Shown piece after piece: positions 63,888 through 64,000 of a stretch of DNA of 64,000 nucleotides. The notes beneath the pieces are model-generated. The model had not been told where the DNA came from. It did not search any database and saw only the letters and a list, made by a program, of their open reading frames with translations. Source of the DNA: Sphagnum compactum (Eukaryota > Bryophyta > Sphagnopsida > Sphagnales); assembly GCA_965153455.1 (NCBI GenBank), contig OZ234495.1, positions 17,356,875 to 17,420,874 of the forward strand, in the 5' to 3' direction. Within the stretch, counting starts at the first letter, position 1. Each line of letters opens with the position of its first letter. The translations under genes were made by a program, and so were the position numbers.

Positions 63888-64000
63888 CTACAAATGGCAA
63901 TTAAACAATATCAATACAATTTGTCAAGAAACTCCAAATGTCTTATTTCAAGATATAACATCATACTTCTAGAAGCTATTTAATTTTGAAAAATTCCATT
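63888..64000 (-). other. Receptor intron running off the window
   Basis: AT-rich sequence upstream of the TTTGTAG acceptor of the first in-window receptor exon. The start codon and any exon before it are not present. Confidence 0.6.

Overview
The window is nuclear DNA of a land plant. Genes are split by many short introns with GT..AG borders. Three encode plastid proteins: a thylakoid FtsH protease, a beta-carotene hydroxylase and a plastid class I aldolase. Intergenic DNA is AT-rich and holds decayed transposons. An immune receptor that joins an alpha/beta-hydrolase domain to NB-ARC and LRR points to a non-flowering plant, most likely a bryophyte and perhaps a moss. That lineage call is inference and cannot be proved from this sequence.

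Layout. 1.2-4.0 kb (-): FtsH2/FtsH8-type protease, 4 exons. 5.8-12.3 kb (-): TMEM104-like multi-pass membrane protein of the amino-acid transporter superfamily, at least 17 exons, several tiny. 15.6-15.9 kb (+): two exon-like pieces resembling a Big_2 domain of nucleoporin gp210, probably a relic. 19.6-25.2 kb: a decayed hAT transposon with matching ends, a near-perfect 8-bp target-site duplication, broken transposase frames and an internal minisatellite. 30.4-32.7 kb (+): beta-carotene hydroxylase, 7 exons. 34.9-38.0 kb (+): plastid fructose-bisphosphate aldolase, 6 exons. 38.8-47.3 kb (-): 6-phosphofructo-2-kinase/fructose-2,6-bisphosphatase (F2KP), 22 exons. 48-57 kb: gene-poor DNA with two small hAT-like elements, a CACTA-like miniature element, pyrimidine-rich tracts and one orphan exon. 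57.0-63.9 kb (-): hydrolase-NB-ARC-LRR receptor with 38 near-identical 24-residue LRRs; its 5' end lies beyond the window.

The aldolase and F2KP genes are convergent neighbours. One makes or cleaves fructose 1,6-bisphosphate in the plastid; the other sets the cytosolic fructose 2,6-bisphosphate signal that partitions carbon between sucrose and starch. FtsH and the carotene hydroxylase both serve thylakoid maintenance and photoprotection. The most unusual locus is the receptor. Its LRR exon is a young tandem array with internal block duplications, and it continues as decayed repeats for about 850 bp past the stop codon.

Exon borders were read by eye from conserved protein blocks, splice signals and reading phase. 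Reading phase closes exactly for FtsH, the carotene hydroxylase, aldolase, F2KP and the in-window part of the receptor. The TMEM104-like gene has two unresolved spots.
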